Positions 63,141 through 64,000 of a DNA stretch of 64,000 nucleotides are shown one piece after another. The translations under genes and the position numbers were made by a program. The number at the start of each line of letters is the position of its first letter. Within the stretch, counting starts at the first letter, position 1. Source of the DNA: Betaproteobacteria bacterium (lineage in GTDB: Bacteria; Pseudomonadota; Gammaproteobacteria; Burkholderiales; Rhodocyclaceae); contig JADIYD010000006.1 in NCBI GenBank assembly GCA_016705475.1, positions 372,001 through 436,000 of the forward strand. The letters are read 5' to 3'. The notes below the pieces were generated by a model. The model did not search any database. It was not told where the DNA came from and was given only the letters and a program-made list of their open reading frames with translations.

Positions 63141-63243
63141 AGGGTTGCAGTGCGCCCCGCATGGCGGCGTTGTCGGTCGGCTTGTTGGCAGGCGCCAACG
63201 GTGCCGGCCTTCGCCTTGCCCTGCGGGCCTACTTTGCAACCCT
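63141..63243. other. Region with nested inverted repeats between livF and the PaaK-like gene
   Basis: Outer arms AGGGTTGCA (63141-63149) and TGCAACCCT (63235-63243) enclose CCCGCA (63156-63161)/TGCGGG (63222-63227) and an inner GTTGGC-AGGC-GCCAAC (63184-63199). The RNA could fold as one long stem with side hairpins. No gene lies here; the function is unknown. Confidence 0.4.
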
Positions 63244-63262
63244 TGGGCTGAAAAACCCAATG

Positions 63263-63298
63263 CCACGGTCAACCGTCAAAAACGGAGAAAAATGAAAT
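63263..63298 (-). repeat. Dispersed element at the PaaK-like gene start
   Basis: On the minus strand TTTCATTTTT, CTCCGTTTTT, then GACGGTTGACCGTGGC. On the plus strand it provides GGAGAA and ends at the start codon of the ligase gene. Confidence 0.82.
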
Positions 63299-64000
63299 GA
63301 GCTATTACGACCCGCTCGAGACCCGCGATCCTGATGACCGTGAGGCGGATTTGATGGACAAGCTGGCGCGTCAGGTGGCGCATGCCAAGGAAACGACGCA
63401 CTATTATTTTCAGTCGCTGGCCGGCATCAACCCGTTCGAGTGCGCTTCGCGTGAGGCTTTGGCCAAATTGCCGCTGACCCGCAAGCGCGACCTCATTGAG
63501 CTGCAGAAAAAGACGCCGCCTTTTGGTGGCCTCAACGCACTGCCCCGGCACAAGGCCAAGCGGGTTTTCGCTTCGCCCGGGCCGATCTACGAAATGCAGG
63601 GCAAGGAAACCGATTCGTGGCGCATGGCGCGTGTGCTTTACGCTGCCGGTTTCCGTGATGGCGACCTCGTGCACAACTGCTTTTCCTACCATTTCACGCC
63701 GGGTGCGTTCCTCATGGAAGGTGGCGCCCGCAAGCTCGGCTGTGCGGTGTTTCCCGGCGGCACGGGGCAGACCGAGCAGCAGGTGCAGGCGATGGTCGAT
63801 CTCAAGCCGGAAGGTTATGTCGGCACGCCATCCTTCCTGCGCATCATTGTCGAGAAGGCCGAGGAAATGGGCGCCGACATCAGTTCTCTGCGCAAGGCCT
63901 GTGTCTCCGGTGAAGCCTTGCCCGGTGTGACGCGCCAGTGGCTTAACGAGCGCGGTATTTCGGTCCGCCAGTGCTACGCGACGGCCGACATCGGCGCCAT
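63297..64000 (+). CDS. Phenylacetate-CoA ligase-like AMP-dependent ligase (partial)
   Basis: The first 234 codons of a gene running off the window. ATG 63297 follows GGAGAA (nine bases). The sequence MSYYDPLETRDPDDREADLMDKLARQVAHAK resembles PaaK-family ligases, which start with a conserved YxxxE and a helical LxxxL region. A Pro/Gly-rich segment (FASPGPIYEMQGKETDSWRMARVLYAAGFRDGDLVHNCFSYHFTPGA) occupies the place of the P-loop. The catalytic C-terminal domain is outside the window. As the last visible gene of the operon it may activate an imported aromatic or other organic acid. Confidence 0.85.
   Translation, partial: MSYYDPLETRDPDDREADLMDKLARQVAHAKETTHYYFQSLAGINPFECASREALAKLPLTRKRDLIELQKKTPPFGGLNALPRHKAKRVFASPGPIYEMQGKETDSWRMARVLYAAGFRDGDLVHNCFSYHFTPGAFLMEGGARKLGCAVFPGGTGQTEQQVQAMVDLKPEGYVGTPSFLRIIVEKAEEMGADISSLRKACVSGEALPGVTRQWLNERGISVRQCYATADIGA

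Noticed and set aside
1..64000. CRISPR arrays, tRNA or rRNA genes, phage or plasmid genes
   Set aside because: I looked for regularly spaced repeats, tRNA-like cloverleaf ends and integrase or replication genes and saw none.

Overview
The window looks like chromosome of a GC-rich betaproteobacterium, most likely of the Rhodocyclales (Dechloromonas/Azonexus-like). This is inferred from the protein repertoire: several beta-oxidation sets, phasin, PEP-CTERM protein, many PAS-type hybrid kinases, MinCDE, LivFGHM with aromatic or fatty acyl-CoA ligases. I recognise the families but have not matched the genome to a named strain. I saw no tRNA, rRNA, CRISPR or phage genes. There is one insertion sequence.

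Layout. 1-2209: tail of a small membrane protein and an EF-G-like GTPase. 2318-5055: a response regulator/hybrid kinase pair. 5216-12047: acyl-CoA ligase, EtfB, EtfA, acyl-CoA dehydrogenase and ETF:ubiquinone oxidoreductase, a full route from acyl-CoA to quinone. 12153-15891: DUF485/ActP acetate symporter pair and a PAS-kinase/LuxR-type regulator pair. 15943-22391 (minus): SDR dehydrogenase, thiolase, acyl-CoA dehydrogenase, 2-methylacyl-CoA racemase-like CoA-transferase, crotonase and acetyl-CoA hydrolase/transferase, which together fit degradation of a 2-methyl-branched acyl-CoA such as that from isoleucine. 22551-30730: AraC regulator followed by a second beta-oxidation operon (ligase, bifunctional hydratase/dehydrogenase, thiolase, dehydrogenase). 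30932-38482: two hybrid histidine kinases. The first (Cache-PAS-kinase-receiver) is split by an IS1182-type element, and the second carries an N-terminal hemerythrin domain with all seven iron ligands.

38565-43331: ClpX-like ATPase without a zinc domain, MinE, MinD, MinC, and divergent phosphoglycerate mutase. 43439-48171: small proteins, a candidate small RNA, phasin, LMW phosphatase, TerC and DUF1439 proteins. 48190-52665: AraC regulator divergent from a fused isobutyryl-CoA mutase. 52911-55172: PEP-CTERM protein and a Tat-type lipoprotein M48 peptidase. 55230-64000: Crp-type regulator divergent from an acyl-CoA ligase (frameshifted here), LivG-H-M-K-F importer and a PaaK-like ligase running off the window, probably uptake and activation of an organic acid.

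The most unusual signal is a dispersed element of about 35 bp: a T-rich arm (TTTCATTTTT, then CGGCTTTTTT) leading into a palindromic core CCGGTTGACCGTRGCA. It occurs at least ten times in or at the edge of gene gaps, once inside etfA, in both orientations. It supplies start codons, a stop codon and protein tails to several neighbours. Second is a pair of near-identical 16-bp sites, one upstream of phasin and one upstream of a short transcription unit whose RNA would carry two anti-Shine-Dalgarno CUCCUCC-like motifs.
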